IMG/VR virus record: IMGVR_UViG_3300042691_015010
Span: 1 to 64,000 of that record
Reading direction: 5' to 3' (one strand)
DNA from: a virus
Length of the DNA: 64,000 bases
The translations under genes and the position numbers were made by a program. The notes under the pieces were generated by a model that saw only the letters and a program-made list of their open reading frames with translations, was not told the DNA's origin and did no database searches. This document shows positions 27,937 to 37,124 of the stretch, piece after piece (position 1 is the first letter of the stretch; the number at the start of each line of letters is the position of its first letter).

Positions 27937-28806
27937 ATGTCCGACTTTTCAAGTCTCAAGCGTAATCGCAACTCTTTTGATAAGCTAACAAAAGCGATTG
28001 AATCAATCAATACCAATACAGAAGGTGGCGGCTCTAAAGGTGATGATCGTTTCTGGTCACCTGAAGTAGACAAAGCTGGCAACGGTATGGCAGTAATTCG
28101 TTTTCTTCCAGGTCCTGCTGCTGATGGTGATGATGCACTTCCTTGGGTTCGTGTCTTTGACCACGGCTTTCAAGGTCCAGGTGGTTGGTATATTGAAAAC
28201 TCTTTGACTACCATCAATCAAAAAGATCCAGTATCAGAACACAATTCAATTTTGTGGAACTCTGGTATTGAAGCAAACAAAGAAATTGCACGTAAACAGA
28301 AACGCCGTCTCCATTACATTGCTAATGTTCTAATTGTTTCTGACCCTAAACATCCAGAGAACGAAGGTCAAGTTCGTCTGTACAAGTTTGGTAAGAAAAT
28401 CTTTGATAAGATTACTGAAGCAATGAATCCACAATTTGAAGATGAAAAGGCAATCAATCCTTTTGACTTCTGGGAAGGTGCTAACTTCAAAATCAAGATT
28501 CGTCAAGTTGAAGGCTATCGTAACTATGACAAGTCTGAGTTTGAATCTGCTACTGCACTGTTTGATGGTGATGATGCTAAACTTGAAGCATTATGGAAAA
28601 AAGAATATTCACTAAAAGATTTTCTTGATCCAAAACACTTCAAGCCATATGATGTATTGAAAGCAAAACTTGACAAGGTGCTTGGTCTAGATGGTGCTGC
28701 TCCTGTTGCTAAAACAAAAGCAATTGATGATGGCTTTGTACCAAAGACTTCACCTGATTTAGATGATGATGAACTAGACTACTTCAAGTCTTTAGCAGAG
28801 GACTGA
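27937..28806 (+). CDS. 32: Single-stranded DNA-binding protein gp32
   Basis: The 289-residue protein has the basic N-terminal cooperative motif (LKRNRNSF), then DRFWSPEVDKAGNGMAVIRFLPGP, WYIENSLTT and GQVRLYKFGKKIFDKI, the conserved OB-fold core of gp32. The C-terminal tail is acidic (SPDLDDDELDYFKSLAED), as needed for contacts with gp59 and the polymerase. The zinc-binding Cys/His set of T4 gp32 is missing: there are no cysteines. It has its own promoter and is followed by a terminator. Confidence 0.93.
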   Translation: MSDFSSLKRNRNSFDKLTKAIESINTNTEGGGSKGDDRFWSPEVDKAGNGMAVIRFLPGPAADGDDALPWVRVFDHGFQGPGGWYIENSLTTINQKDPVSEHNSILWNSGIEANKEIARKQKRRLHYIANVLIVSDPKHPENEGQVRLYKFGKKIFDKITEAMNPQFEDEKAINPFDFWEGANFKIKIRQVEGYRNYDKSEFESATALFDGDDAKLEALWKKEYSLKDFLDPKHFKPYDVLKAKLDKVLGLDGAAPVAKTKAIDDGFVPKTSPDLDDDELDYFKSLAED

Positions 28807-28831
28807 CCTCCTTTATCTGGGTCCTTTGCGG

Positions 28832-28854
28832 CGGCACCTTCGGGTGCCGTTTTT
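28832..28854. terminator. Bidirectional terminator between gp32 and the minus-strand tail genes
   Basis: CGGCACC (28832-28838) pairs with GGTGCCG (28843-28849) around a TTCG tetraloop and is followed by TTTTT. The converging minus-strand gene ends at 28853, so it serves mainly the gp32 transcript and perhaps the opposing one. Confidence 0.88.
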
Positions 28855-31057
28855 ATTTTCCTACTATTAGTTTTTCTGTCATCATTACAGTAACATCAGG
28901 ATTATATGCGCTGCCTGTTACTGCTGAAGAAAGTCCTGGTGGCATGTTATTGTTTACTGTCTGTGAACTATCAACAAATGTAGGATTACTCATGAACTCT
29001 CTAGTAATATCTCTAAGCATATCAGCTAAAGTTGTAGAACCTTTCATTAGCTGGCCACCCATCATTTTATCTAATGCTGTAATTTGATCTGCCGCTAAAG
29101 ATGCAACTGAATCTGATGCAGATGGTTTTGGTGCTTGATTTGATGCTGTTCTAGAAGGAGTTGGTGGTGCTGATGCTGTCTGTGTATCACCGCCTATGTT
29201 TCCACCTCTAAGTGCTGTTTGCATTTGATTTGTTGTGATCAAAGATTTATTTCCTGCTTTATCGCCAGCATAATATGATGATCCTGTATATGGATTTTCA
29301 ATTGACGCAAATTCTTTTGATAACTCAAATTGTTGTCTTACTGGATCCGATCCCGCATCTTTCATTCTCTTATTGATCAGTTCCATTGCCAATTTATCCT
29401 GAACGACAGGACTGAATTGATCTTCGGGTTTTACAACTTTTCTTGCAACCAATCCTGCAAGTGTTGTTGGAATAATTTGATATCTACCAGCAGCAAAAAT
29501 TTCTTTTCTTGACTGCATTTGCATGACTTGTCCTACAGTCAATTTTGAAAGACCTGGATAACCTCCTGGCATATCACCAGCTTTGCCTTTATTGGCAGCA
29601 TCATAACCCATCTTACCGCCTTCTTTTGCACCAATCATATCAAGTAGATTTGCTCCAGATAATGGTCCAGCTGGAGAAGGAGCCGATGATGCTCCTGTAG
29701 TTGCTGCCATTTTTTGATTCACTCGTTCACCATATTGAGTTGCCAAATTCTCTGTGCTGAACTCATTTAGTGCAGTTTGAAAATTACTCGTTCTAGATTT
29801 TTTCTCTTCTATTTTTTTATCTAATGCTCCTATTGATTCATTTAGTTTTTTCTCATATTCTTTATCGGAAACACTTTCATAACCCTCAAAATCAGTTTGT
29901 ACATTTCTTGTTTTATTTTTTCTAAATTCTTCCAAATCTTTAAGTTTGGCTTGTTTTTGTTTTTCCAAAGTATCTAAATCATATTCACCTGTTGCCGCAC
30001 CTACTGCACCAGCAATTGCTGTAATGGCTGCACCAGGTAAAGTTAGTAATGTTCTAGGACCCATTATACCGATTGCCATCAAGGCATATATTTTACCTTT
30101 GTTTTCTTCAAAGAAGTTTTTGAAATATCCGCCAAAATCTTTCAACACAGCAGCACCAAATTTCATTAGTGTTTCTGCTGCAACTTCTAATGCTGATGTT
30201 ATTCTAATTGTGACTTCTTTGAATTGTTCTTTTACATCATTGATAAATTTACTCAGTTTATTTCCTGAAACATCATCAACGTCTTTGAATATTCCAGAAA
30301 GAGCGCCTTGAATTGATTCTAATGTTCCATTTATACCTTTTCCTAATGCAGAGAAATCTGCATTTTTGAATATTTGATAGAGAACGAATCCACTGGCCGC
30401 TGCAAGAATTACACCAAATATTCCCATGCCACCTAATGCACTGCTTAGTATACCAAATATTCCTGATGCTGCACCGCCAAGTAAACTTCCAATTCCACCA
30501 AGAATAGAACCGATTACACTACCAACACCACCAACTACACTACCAAGAACACTTCCAATACCACCAAATGCACCACCTAACATTCCCATAATATTGAATC
30601 CACCACCACCAGCAGACTTGCCTAAGCCAGGCAAACCTTTTTTAGCACCGCCATATTTTGATTCATATGCTGTTTCTCTTTCTCTTGCTTTGTCAAAATA
30701 TTTTGCCGGTGTTCCGCCCCAAATGCGAACCATCTGTGACATATTTCTTGCGATAGATGGTAATGCCATAGAGTTTCTTGCACTGATTCTTGCATCACGG
30801 GCTATGGAACTCAATGCAGTTGGTGAACCGCCCACTTGTTGTGAGACTAAAGATGATGGTGATTTACCTGATACAGGTGATGCTTGATATCCTTTCAGAC
30901 CAGGAAACAAAGAAGTCATTAGTCCACCTTTGCTAAACAAAGCATTTCGTGGATCATACTTCTGCATGTTCATTTGATTGTACGCACCAGATAAAGATGT
31001 AACTACACTTTTACCTGATTGTCTTTGTGCTCTAACTAAATCTGAAAATGATGCCAT
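28853..31057 (-). CDS. Tape-measure-like tail protein with lysozyme-like domain
   Basis: The 734-residue protein has a hydrophobic Gly-rich stretch (about 150-230), helical segments up to ~450, then a lysozyme-like domain (about 465-620) with E479 in IGAKEGG, the substrate-cleft motif AAGRYQIIP (522-530) and QDKLAMELI. Such a domain is typical of phage tail hydrolases that open the cell wall during entry. It follows the tail tube and a frameshifting chaperone gene, the usual place of the tape measure. Its gp5-like protein (37124) lacks a lysozyme domain, so this protein may carry that role. Baseplate hub assignment is the alternative. Confidence 0.72.
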   Translation of the reverse strand: MASFSDLVRAQRQSGKSVVTSLSGAYNQMNMQKYDPRNALFSKGGLMTSLFPGLKGYQASPVSGKSPSSLVSQQVGGSPTALSSIARDARISARNSMALPSIARNMSQMVRIWGGTPAKYFDKARERETAYESKYGGAKKGLPGLGKSAGGGGFNIMGMLGGAFGGIGSVLGSVVGGVGSVIGSILGGIGSLLGGAASGIFGILSSALGGMGIFGVILAAASGFVLYQIFKNADFSALGKGINGTLESIQGALSGIFKDVDDVSGNKLSKFINDVKEQFKEVTIRITSALEVAAETLMKFGAAVLKDFGGYFKNFFEENKGKIYALMAIGIMGPRTLLTLPGAAITAIAGAVGAATGEYDLDTLEKQKQAKLKDLEEFRKNKTRNVQTDFEGYESVSDKEYEKKLNESIGALDKKIEEKKSRTSNFQTALNEFSTENLATQYGERVNQKMAATTGASSAPSPAGPLSGANLLDMIGAKEGGKMGYDAANKGKAGDMPGGYPGLSKLTVGQVMQMQSRKEIFAAGRYQIIPTTLAGLVARKVVKPEDQFSPVVQDKLAMELINKRMKDAGSDPVRQQFELSKEFASIENPYTGSSYYAGDKAGNKSLITTNQMQTALRGGNIGGDTQTASAPPTPSRTASNQAPKPSASDSVASLAADQITALDKMMGGQLMKGSTTLADMLRDITREFMSNPTFVDSSQTVNNNMPPGLSSAVTGSAYNPDVTVMMTEKLIVGK

Positions 31058-31059
31058 TT

Positions 31060-31257
31060 TTATCTCTTATTGGAAATCTTTTCTTGTTGTAATTTTTCGT
31101 TTTCTTCTTTGATGAAGTTGACTAACATAGTCACATAAACACCTTTTTCCCATGGCAACATATTTTCAATATCATGTAGATTATATTTGTGATGCTGCAT
31201 CAATGCAAAATTGGTTTCAAAATAATTTTTCAAATTATCATAACAAACGGTTATACG
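31060..31257 (-). CDS. Frameshift extension of the tail chaperone (-1 frame)
   Basis: These 65 codons continue in the -1 frame from the T TTT TTC site at 31263-31257 and end with TAA at 31062-31060. The peptide includes FALMQHHKYNLHDIENMLPWEKGVYVTMLVNFIKEEN, a block I recall as a small helical partner of gp26-like proteins in T4-type phages. It has an internal ATG but no ribosome binding site. The stop lies 3 nt before the ATG of the tape-measure-like gene. Read-through would make a fusion of 308 residues with the 31251-31985 protein. Confidence 0.75.
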   Translation of the reverse strand, partial: RITVCYDNLKNYFETNFALMQHHKYNLHDIENMLPWEKGVYVTMLVNFIKEENEKLQQEKISNKR

Positions 31258-31985
31258 AAAAAACTTTGTAAACCTTCTATACTAATTCTTTCTTCGTATC
31301 CACATTTAGAGCAATGAAAGTCTACATCTTTTTTGATCTTAGGCATTGTCTCAAAGAACTCTTGAATCTTACCAAACTGGTCTCTGGTCAAGTTTTCAAT
31401 AAACTCCATTAGTTCTTTCTTTGGCACGTCTTTAGAATAGAAAATAGTTTCTTCGGTATATACGCCATCAATACATGCCACAAGAATGTTCATGAGTTTG
31501 TCTACCTCTGAACCATCTTGTTTCTGTGCTTCTTCTACCATTTTGAATGATGGATACTTGATCAAGATACCCATCTTGTCACTTAGTTCAATCTTGTCTA
31601 TTTTCTTTTCATGAACTTCTGGATGAATCTCTAGTAAGTTCATCTCAAGTTTGACGATGTTTCCACATTCTTTCTCTTCACCGTCTTTTGTAACTTTATT
31701 ATTGCAACGATAAGGTAATTCTACAACTTCATTGACTGAACGGGCACGAAGATTTAGAAACAGAAATTCAATATCTGTAATTGGTAAATCTTCTATATCT
31801 AAATCATCTAAACAACAGTTTGTTAGTATTTGTTTGACTGCTAATAGAACCGAATCTGCTTCTTCTGATTCCATTGCCATCAAAAGAATCTTTTCTTCTT
31901 TGACCAAGAATGGTCTAAATCTAATTGTTTTATTTGTCAACGGTAAAGTCAATTCATAAATTGGTACATCTATTTTAGGTAACAT
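31251..31985 (-). CDS. 26: gp26-like baseplate hub / tail assembly chaperone
   Basis: The 244-residue protein (TNKTIRFRPFLVKEEKILLMAME; QILTNCC; FLFLNLRARSVNEVVELPYRC) matches the T4 gp26 baseplate-hub family. Cys pairs at YRCNNK...KECGN and HCSKCGY may bind zinc. Its last sense codons carry the slippery heptamer T TTT TTC (31263-31257), two codons before the TAA. Position (tail tube upstream, tape measure downstream) and this site make it equivalent to lambda G/T-type tail assembly chaperones. Confidence 0.82.
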   Translation of the reverse strand: MLPKIDVPIYELTLPLTNKTIRFRPFLVKEEKILLMAMESEEADSVLLAVKQILTNCCLDDLDIEDLPITDIEFLFLNLRARSVNEVVELPYRCNNKVTKDGEEKECGNIVKLEMNLLEIHPEVHEKKIDKIELSDKMGILIKYPSFKMVEEAQKQDGSEVDKLMNILVACIDGVYTEETIFYSKDVPKKELMEFIENLTRDQFGKIQEFFETMPKIKKDVDFHCSKCGYEERISIEGLQSFFV

Positions 31986-32002
31986 AATGTCCTCACGTTA
32001 AA

Positions 32003-32740
32003 TTAAAATGATAATAATCTGGCAGCTCCTGTTCCAAGTATGGAAGTTATCGCAGAACCAAAATTATATTTTCCTTCGTAAATCGTTTCATATCTTTGAT
32101 AAGCAAATTGAACAGTCACTCTATGAAATCCTTCTTCTGCCCAACTTAGTGGCTGAGCAGCAACACTGATTGGAAAAGCATCAATGAGATTTACTGCATA
32201 GATTTGCTTGATAGTATCGTCAAATTGTGTTATAGTAATTTGCGTCATGTATCCAGAACTTCCTCTACCATCTCCTTTTGGAAAACGCAAGTTGTTTGTA
32301 TCTGTTGGCATAATAGATTCTAGCCATTTGTCAAATAACTTGCGTTCATAGAATTCATTCGTACATAAAAATGTAAAAGATGTTTCTTGATATTGAGTTT
32401 GATATGGCACTTTGAATGTAGGACCATAAATCTTAACATCTTCAGTTTGTATTGTTTTACCTGGTAGTTCAGCAGTTTCACATTGAAGTGCAAGATAACG
32501 AGTCATTCCAGGATTAGCACTTTTTTTGGCGTCACCTTTTTGTCCTATGGCTTCACCTATAGCATCCGATATATCTGAGAATGCTGAATTAGGTAGATTC
32601 AATATTTTTTCAATAATAGAATTATTGACAGAGTTACCAACATATCCAGGTATTGGCAGTATAACTTCATAGCGGCAAGGACGTGCTAAGCCATCTTTGC
32701 CTTTGATGTTTGATAAAAATAGATTTGGTGAAAACGACAT
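32003..32740 (-). CDS. Tail tube protein (gp19-like)
   Basis: Translation from the internal ATG at 32740 gives 245 residues (MSFSPNLFLSNIKGKDGLARPCRYEV). It has YLALQCETAELPGKTIQTEDVKIYGPTFKVPYQTQYQE, a strong tail-tube signature, FDKWLESIM and VNLIDAFPISVAAQPLSW. A longer frame to 32827 is open, but the ATG at 32740 overlaps the stop of the upstream gene (TAATG), so it is the likely start. The protein forms the inner tube of the contractile tail, or a closely related baseplate-proximal tube ring. Confidence 0.78.
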   Translation of the reverse strand: MSFSPNLFLSNIKGKDGLARPCRYEVILPIPGYVGNSVNNSIIEKILNLPNSAFSDISDAIGEAIGQKGDAKKSANPGMTRYLALQCETAELPGKTIQTEDVKIYGPTFKVPYQTQYQETSFTFLCTNEFYERKLFDKWLESIMPTDTNNLRFPKGDGRGSSGYMTQITITQFDDTIKQIYAVNLIDAFPISVAAQPLSWAEEGFHRVTVQFAYQRYETIYEGKYNFGSAITSILGTGAARLLSF

Positions 32741-33321
32741 TAAAATTTGTCCTCTGAGTCTGACCAGACTTTGCTGGTACTTGCTTTGGCAAATGATTCT
32801 ACTGGTAACATGACGGCAATGTCCCATTCATCTGCGGTAATCTCAAGAAAACGAGATTGCACATGACTAGACAAGTATCGTTTGATACATGGTGTAGCCT
32901 CATAGATTTTAGATGCTCGTTTCAAAAAATCATAACTGATTCTGAATCTGGTACCTTCATCATAATTACGATCCGTTAGAATCGTACTCAATTTGTCTAG
33001 AAGAATGATTCGTCGCTTTGGGTGAATGTAATGTAAATTCAACCCTAAAAACCCGTCTGAGTATCGTTCTATTGGAATTACCAATGGGAACCTGTCGTAA
33101 TATGGCAACGAATCTTTCGTCTTTGGATCATAATAATAAAAGTACATACGACCTATGATAGACTGATTTTTTAGTCGTTCCCTATCACGCATCAAATCAC
33201 CCTTAGTGGGTCTAAGTGCTGGAACTTTGGACTTTAGCCACGCTCTTGCTTGCTGAGTGCGTGGAACATATCCTGTCTTAGCAAGGGATTCCTTAATTCT
33301 ATCTATTAGTCGTTTCGCCAT
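32740..33321 (-). CDS. Probable DNA end protector protein (gp2-like)
   Basis: The 193-residue protein has a basic N-terminus (MAKRLIDRIKESLAKTGYVPRTQQARAWLKSKV), then IGRMYFYYYDPKTKDSLPYYDRFPLVIPIERYSDGFLGLNLHYIHPKRRIILLDKL. This pattern is annotated as DNA end protector (gp2) in several marine T4-like phages, and gp2 lies next to gp4 in T4, as here. If correct it binds the ends of packaged DNA and blocks host RecBCD. Assignment rests on memory of the pattern and synteny. Confidence 0.62.
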   Translation of the reverse strand: MAKRLIDRIKESLAKTGYVPRTQQARAWLKSKVPALRPTKGDLMRDRERLKNQSIIGRMYFYYYDPKTKDSLPYYDRFPLVIPIERYSDGFLGLNLHYIHPKRRIILLDKLSTILTDRNYDEGTRFRISYDFLKRASKIYEATPCIKRYLSSHVQSRFLEITADEWDIAVMLPVESFAKASTSKVWSDSEDKF

Positions 33322-33328
33322 CTTTTAT

Positions 33329-33763
33329 TTATCTTATACCTAGATGCTTTTCTGTGAGAATCTGGAACTGCCAGCCATGATCTTTACAGAACTCCGTTGC
33401 TGCATGCCACTTGGCTTTGTTCACCTCATACGTAATGGCTTCATGTAGAAAAGTCTTTGTCTTACGTGTTTGTGTTGGTGGACGAGTTTGTTTATCTGGC
33501 TTGACTTCTATCACATAGGTCATAACTGTACCATCTGCTTTACGCATTTTAGCAACGAAGTCGGGAAAGTATCTGTGTTTTCTTTTGTCCACTGGACTGA
33601 TGTAGGGTATGACCAACTCCTCAGAACCCCACCAAATAACGTTTGGATTCTGGTCTAAATAATTCATTACCTTTATTTCCCACGTGGACCTATAGATGAT
33701 ATTATTGGGATCACCTTTATATTTCTGTGGGTTTTTCGGTCTAAATCTACCTTTGTTTGACAT
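33329..33763 (-). CDS. 4: Head completion nuclease gp4 (gp50)
   Basis: The 144-residue protein has IIYRSTWEIKVMNYLDQNPNVIWW, YFPDFVAKM and YVIEVKPDKQTRPP. E-x(n)-D-x(n)-E-V-K is a TnsA/PD-(D/E)XK nuclease core (E29, D69, E86, K88). This is the T4 gp4 head completion protein family, thought to trim DNA or close the head before tail joining. It is the first gene of the minus-strand tail block and lies back-to-back with gp48. Confidence 0.87.
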   Translation of the reverse strand: MSNKGRFRPKNPQKYKGDPNNIIYRSTWEIKVMNYLDQNPNVIWWGSEELVIPYISPVDKRKHRYFPDFVAKMRKADGTVMTYVIEVKPDKQTRPPTQTRKTKTFLHEAITYEVNKAKWHAATEFCKDHGWQFQILTEKHLGIR

Positions 33764-33768
33764 AAATA
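33761..33768 (+). promoter_or_regulatory. Late-promoter-like box upstream of gp48
   Basis: CATAAATA (33761-33768) differs from the T4 late box at the first base only. It lies 27 nt before the gp48 ATG (33796), in the short divergent region with gp4, and overlaps the first codon of gp4 on the other strand. Confidence 0.55.
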
Positions 33769-33795
33769 CTATCTAGTCAACAAATAGGAATCTCC

Positions 33796-35139
33796 ATGGC
33801 ATTTTTCGGTCTCTCAGACATTCGTTTCAATCATGATGATAAGCGTACTTTTGGACCACTTTCAGCCCTTGATGCTGTAGATAGCAAGTTCAAGAAAAAC
33901 TCTTTAAAGTATCCTTTAGATGTGGGCAGTGCAGACAAAGGTCACTACATGATATTCTTTGTTCGTCAGCAAAAGAATACTCAATTTTCAGTTGAGTATC
34001 GTGGTGGTCAAGTATTTGATAAAGGCGCTGAAGAAAATATTCAAGATCGTTTGTCTAAAGGAATGTCTGTATCAAACAGCATATCTTCAAGTAAAATTAA
34101 AAACTCTTTTGCCGAAAAAATTAATAGAGGTGTTGAGAATCTAATTTCAACTGGCACCAAAGGTTTGATAAGTCGTGGTGGTGCTATTGGAAAAATTGGT
34201 TCTGGTATTGAGAATTGGGTAAATACAAATAATCCACCTCAAGTATCTCTAGGTGGCGAACAGAAAGCAAATGATAACATTACAAAGTCTGTAAAAAAGA
34301 TAACAGACAAATCACCTTTTGGCTTTATGAACAGCACACAATTGACAACAGATTCAATTGCTCTGTACATGCCAGATACAATTCAGTTTGATAGTCGCCA
34401 GTCATATGATGGCCTTTCTCCAGGTAAAGAACTATTAGGACAAGCACTTGTGGCATTACCAGGTTTGGTAGACACTTATAAAAATGGTGGCGGCAGAGCA
34501 GCATTGGAAGCAATCAAGAAAACTGGTGCTTTACAAACATTAGGTGAAAGAGTTATTGGTGGAATAACTGGCGCACAAGACACAACTCGTTTAGGTGTGT
34601 TTGGTGTAACTGGTCGTGTTGTAAATCCTATGTTAGAATTGATCTATAACTCACCAGACTTTCGTTCATTTCAGTTTGAGTTTTTCTTTTGGCCACGTGA
34701 TGAAGCAGAAGCATTAGAAGTTCAAAAAATTATTGATCGTTTTAGATTTCATCAAGCACCGGAACTTGAGAAAATCTCAGGTAAACAATCTGGTCTTTTG
34801 ATACCACCTTCAGAGTTTGATATTCAGTTCTACTATGCAGGTCGTCAAAATCCAAATATACCTCCAATCGCATCTTGTGTTCTTGAAAGCATACAAGTAA
34901 ATTATGCACCACGTGGTTGGGCAGCGTATGAAGTGCCAGGTGAAAACAATCCAGATATAGGTCGTACAGGTATGCCAGTTGGTATTCAAATGTCTCTTCA
35001 GTTTAGAGAAACAACCTATCTTACCAAAGAAGATTTTGATTCTGCTATTGGCGCACAGAATCCTTTTTCAACACCAGCCACAACTGGTGCTACTACACAT
35101 TCAGTTCCTAGTTATAACAACGTAGGCGTACCGAGATAA
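33796..35139 (+). CDS. 48: Baseplate tail-tube cap/junction protein gp48
   Basis: The 447-residue protein starts AFFGLSDIRFNHDDKRTFGPLSALDAV and has DVGSADKGHYMIFFVRQQKNTQF, the start of gp48/gp54 in marine T4-like phages. A Gly-rich, low-order middle (about 80-170) is followed by YMPDTIQFDSRQSYDGLSP and FRSFQFEFFFWPRDEAEALEVQKII. It connects the baseplate to the tail tube. It opens a continuous operon of baseplate genes through 55084. Confidence 0.82.
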   Translation: MAFFGLSDIRFNHDDKRTFGPLSALDAVDSKFKKNSLKYPLDVGSADKGHYMIFFVRQQKNTQFSVEYRGGQVFDKGAEENIQDRLSKGMSVSNSISSSKIKNSFAEKINRGVENLISTGTKGLISRGGAIGKIGSGIENWVNTNNPPQVSLGGEQKANDNITKSVKKITDKSPFGFMNSTQLTTDSIALYMPDTIQFDSRQSYDGLSPGKELLGQALVALPGLVDTYKNGGGRAALEAIKKTGALQTLGERVIGGITGAQDTTRLGVFGVTGRVVNPMLELIYNSPDFRSFQFEFFFWPRDEAEALEVQKIIDRFRFHQAPELEKISGKQSGLLIPPSEFDIQFYYAGRQNPNIPPIASCVLESIQVNYAPRGWAAYEVPGENNPDIGRTGMPVGIQMSLQFRETTYLTKEDFDSAIGAQNPFSTPATTGATTHSVPSYNNVGVPR

Positions 35140-35799
35140 ATGGCCAACTATTTTAATTTTTTTCCATCAACATTTTATAGTGTTGATTCAAATAATGATG
35201 GTTTAGATGTAGTAACAAACATCACAACTCGTTTTGCTTTTGAGCAAACGTTAAAAGAAAACTCTAATATTTTTTATCCATATGAGATAAAAGATTCTGA
35301 TACACCAGAAACAATAGCTTACAAAATATATGGTAGTTCAGAACGTCATTGGATTGTTTTAAACTTCAATAATATAATTGATCCACAATATGATTGGCCA
35401 TTATCATATCCTAATTTTATTCAATACGTTAATGACAAGTATGCAGCCAATGGAGCCGCAAACACCACAGTTCAAACAGGTCTAACTTGGGCACAAAGTC
35501 AGAATAATATTCATTCTTATTATCAAGTTAATACAAGAACTTCAACAGCGATAACTGCCGATAGTAAAACGATAAAAGAAAGAATCCGCATCACAGCAGA
35601 TGTTTATACCAATCTTATTGTTGGAACAACGCCATACACTTTGAATAATGGAACAATTATAAATGAAACTGTAAGTAAAGAGAAATTGACTTATTATGAC
35701 TATGAAATGGAAGTGAATGAAGCCAAAAGAAAAATTAAATTATTAAAACCTGAGTTTGTATCTGATGTATTTGATGAGTTTAAAGAGATAGTTAAGTAA
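35140..35799 (+). CDS. 53: Baseplate wedge protein gp53
   Basis: The 219-residue protein has YFNFFPSTFYSVD, FEQTLKENSNIFYPYEIKDSDTPETIAYKIYGSSERHWIVLNFNNIIDPQYDWPLS and a helical C-terminus. This is the conserved core of gp53 (a LysM-like fold), a wedge subunit of T4 baseplates. The ATG follows the gp48 stop directly, and the stop overlaps the next ATG. Confidence 0.92.
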   Translation: MANYFNFFPSTFYSVDSNNDGLDVVTNITTRFAFEQTLKENSNIFYPYEIKDSDTPETIAYKIYGSSERHWIVLNFNNIIDPQYDWPLSYPNFIQYVNDKYAANGAANTTVQTGLTWAQSQNNIHSYYQVNTRTSTAITADSKTIKERIRITADVYTNLIVGTTPYTLNNGTIINETVSKEKLTYYDYEMEVNEAKRKIKLLKPEFVSDVFDEFKEIVK

Positions 35800-37124
35800 T
35801 GTCTATTGAACTAAAAGATTCCACACAGTTTAAAGTAAAGCAGATTTCCATCATGACCAAAGGTGGAGCCATTGATGTTGCTCCTCTATATGATGAAATA
35901 AACATATATGATTCTTTGTTTATACCAATGATGTCTGGAAACATATTGATAACTGACACCATTGGTCTATCAAAAGAACTCAACTTTGATGGTTCAGAAG
36001 TTATTTACTTTAATATAGAGAAGAGTTCAAACTTTATTCCATTTACCAAATCATTTAGAATATACAAGCAAACCGATCGTAGAAACGTCAATCAATCCAC
36101 TGAGAAATATGTTTTACATTTTATTGCCGATGAGTTTGTATTTTCAAGTCAGCAGAGAGTAAATCAAAGTTATCAAATGCCGTATTCAGAAATTGCAAAG
36201 AAGATTCTTTCAACGTATTTGAAGTTAGAAAACAATGAAAGAGGCATCATTGAGAATACATCTGGAATAAAAAAAGTAGTTGTACCGAACTTACATCCGA
36301 TGGAAGCAATAGAATGGTGTGCCAGACGATCAGTGGACAGTAGAAATGCGCCAAGTTTTGTTTTCTTTTCCAACATAATTGGTTACAACTACGTTTCTTT
36401 ATCAAGTCTTTTGAAAAAAGATTCTATTTTAAGAATCAACTTTGATCCAAAAAACTTATCTAAAAATGACTCTCTTGATGAGATGAGTAGTGCTAGAGGT
36501 TATGAATTAATTTTACAAAACGATTCTATTGATAAGATTCGTAGTGGTGTGAATGCCGGCAAGTTTATTGGTTTTGATCCAATTACTGGAAGTTTTAGTG
36601 AAAAGAATATTACGTTTGCTGATCATTACAAAACAATGGATCATTTGAATAAAAATCCTAATCAGACAACTATTTACAACAAAGACAATACAACAAATAT
36701 AACAGCAATTGATTCACGTAAAGTGTTAAGTATTTTTGGTGCAAATAGAAAAAAGAGTTCGTACATAAAGAAGAAAGATCCAGAATCTATTTCAAAAGTG
36801 GAAGATTATGAGAACTTTGCTTTTCAAAGACGAGCAATTTTCAAGAATCTAATTGCTAAGAGAATGAAAGTTATTATGCCAGGAAACTTCCAATTAACAT
36901 CTGGCTTCAACGTGGATGTTTTGACATCTGGCTTCAATCGTAAAAATAAAGGTTCACAAAATGAGGATGTTTCTTTGAATGGTAAATATTTAATAGTAGC
37001 GGCAAGGCACACATTGACAAATAATAAGCATGAAACTTTGATTGAGATTGCAACTGATTCTACAAACGATCTTCAAGTTTATACAAGCAATCCGCAACAA
37101 AATGAGTTGTTGAAGGAATCATAA
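35799..37124 (+). CDS. 27: Baseplate hub protein, gp27-like
   Basis: The 441-residue protein begins with a beta-rich domain (FKVKQISIMTKGGAIDVAPLYDEINIYDSLFIPMMSGNILITDTIGL). It has LHPMEAIEWCARRSVDSRNAPSFVFFSN, typical of hub proteins of the gp27/gpD type. The end LNGKYLIVAARHTLTNNKHETLIEIATDS is also characteristic. It would form the trimeric hub ring on which the gp5-like spike sits; gp5-like follows with a one-base overlap. The T4 symbol is by position and pattern. Confidence 0.72.
   Translation: MSIELKDSTQFKVKQISIMTKGGAIDVAPLYDEINIYDSLFIPMMSGNILITDTIGLSKELNFDGSEVIYFNIEKSSNFIPFTKSFRIYKQTDRRNVNQSTEKYVLHFIADEFVFSSQQRVNQSYQMPYSEIAKKILSTYLKLENNERGIIENTSGIKKVVVPNLHPMEAIEWCARRSVDSRNAPSFVFFSNIIGYNYVSLSSLLKKDSILRINFDPKNLSKNDSLDEMSSARGYELILQNDSIDKIRSGVNAGKFIGFDPITGSFSEKNITFADHYKTMDHLNKNPNQTTIYNKDNTTNITAIDSRKVLSIFGANRKKSSYIKKKDPESISKVEDYENFAFQRRAIFKNLIAKRMKVIMPGNFQLTSGFNVDVLTSGFNRKNKGSQNEDVSLNGKYLIVAARHTLTNNKHETLIEIATDSTNDLQVYTSNPQQNELLKES

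Noticed and set aside
33326-33333. GATAAATA on the minus strand before the gp2-like gene
   Set aside because: It lies only about 5 nt from the start codon, overlaps the gp4 stop, and leaves no space for a transcript leader.
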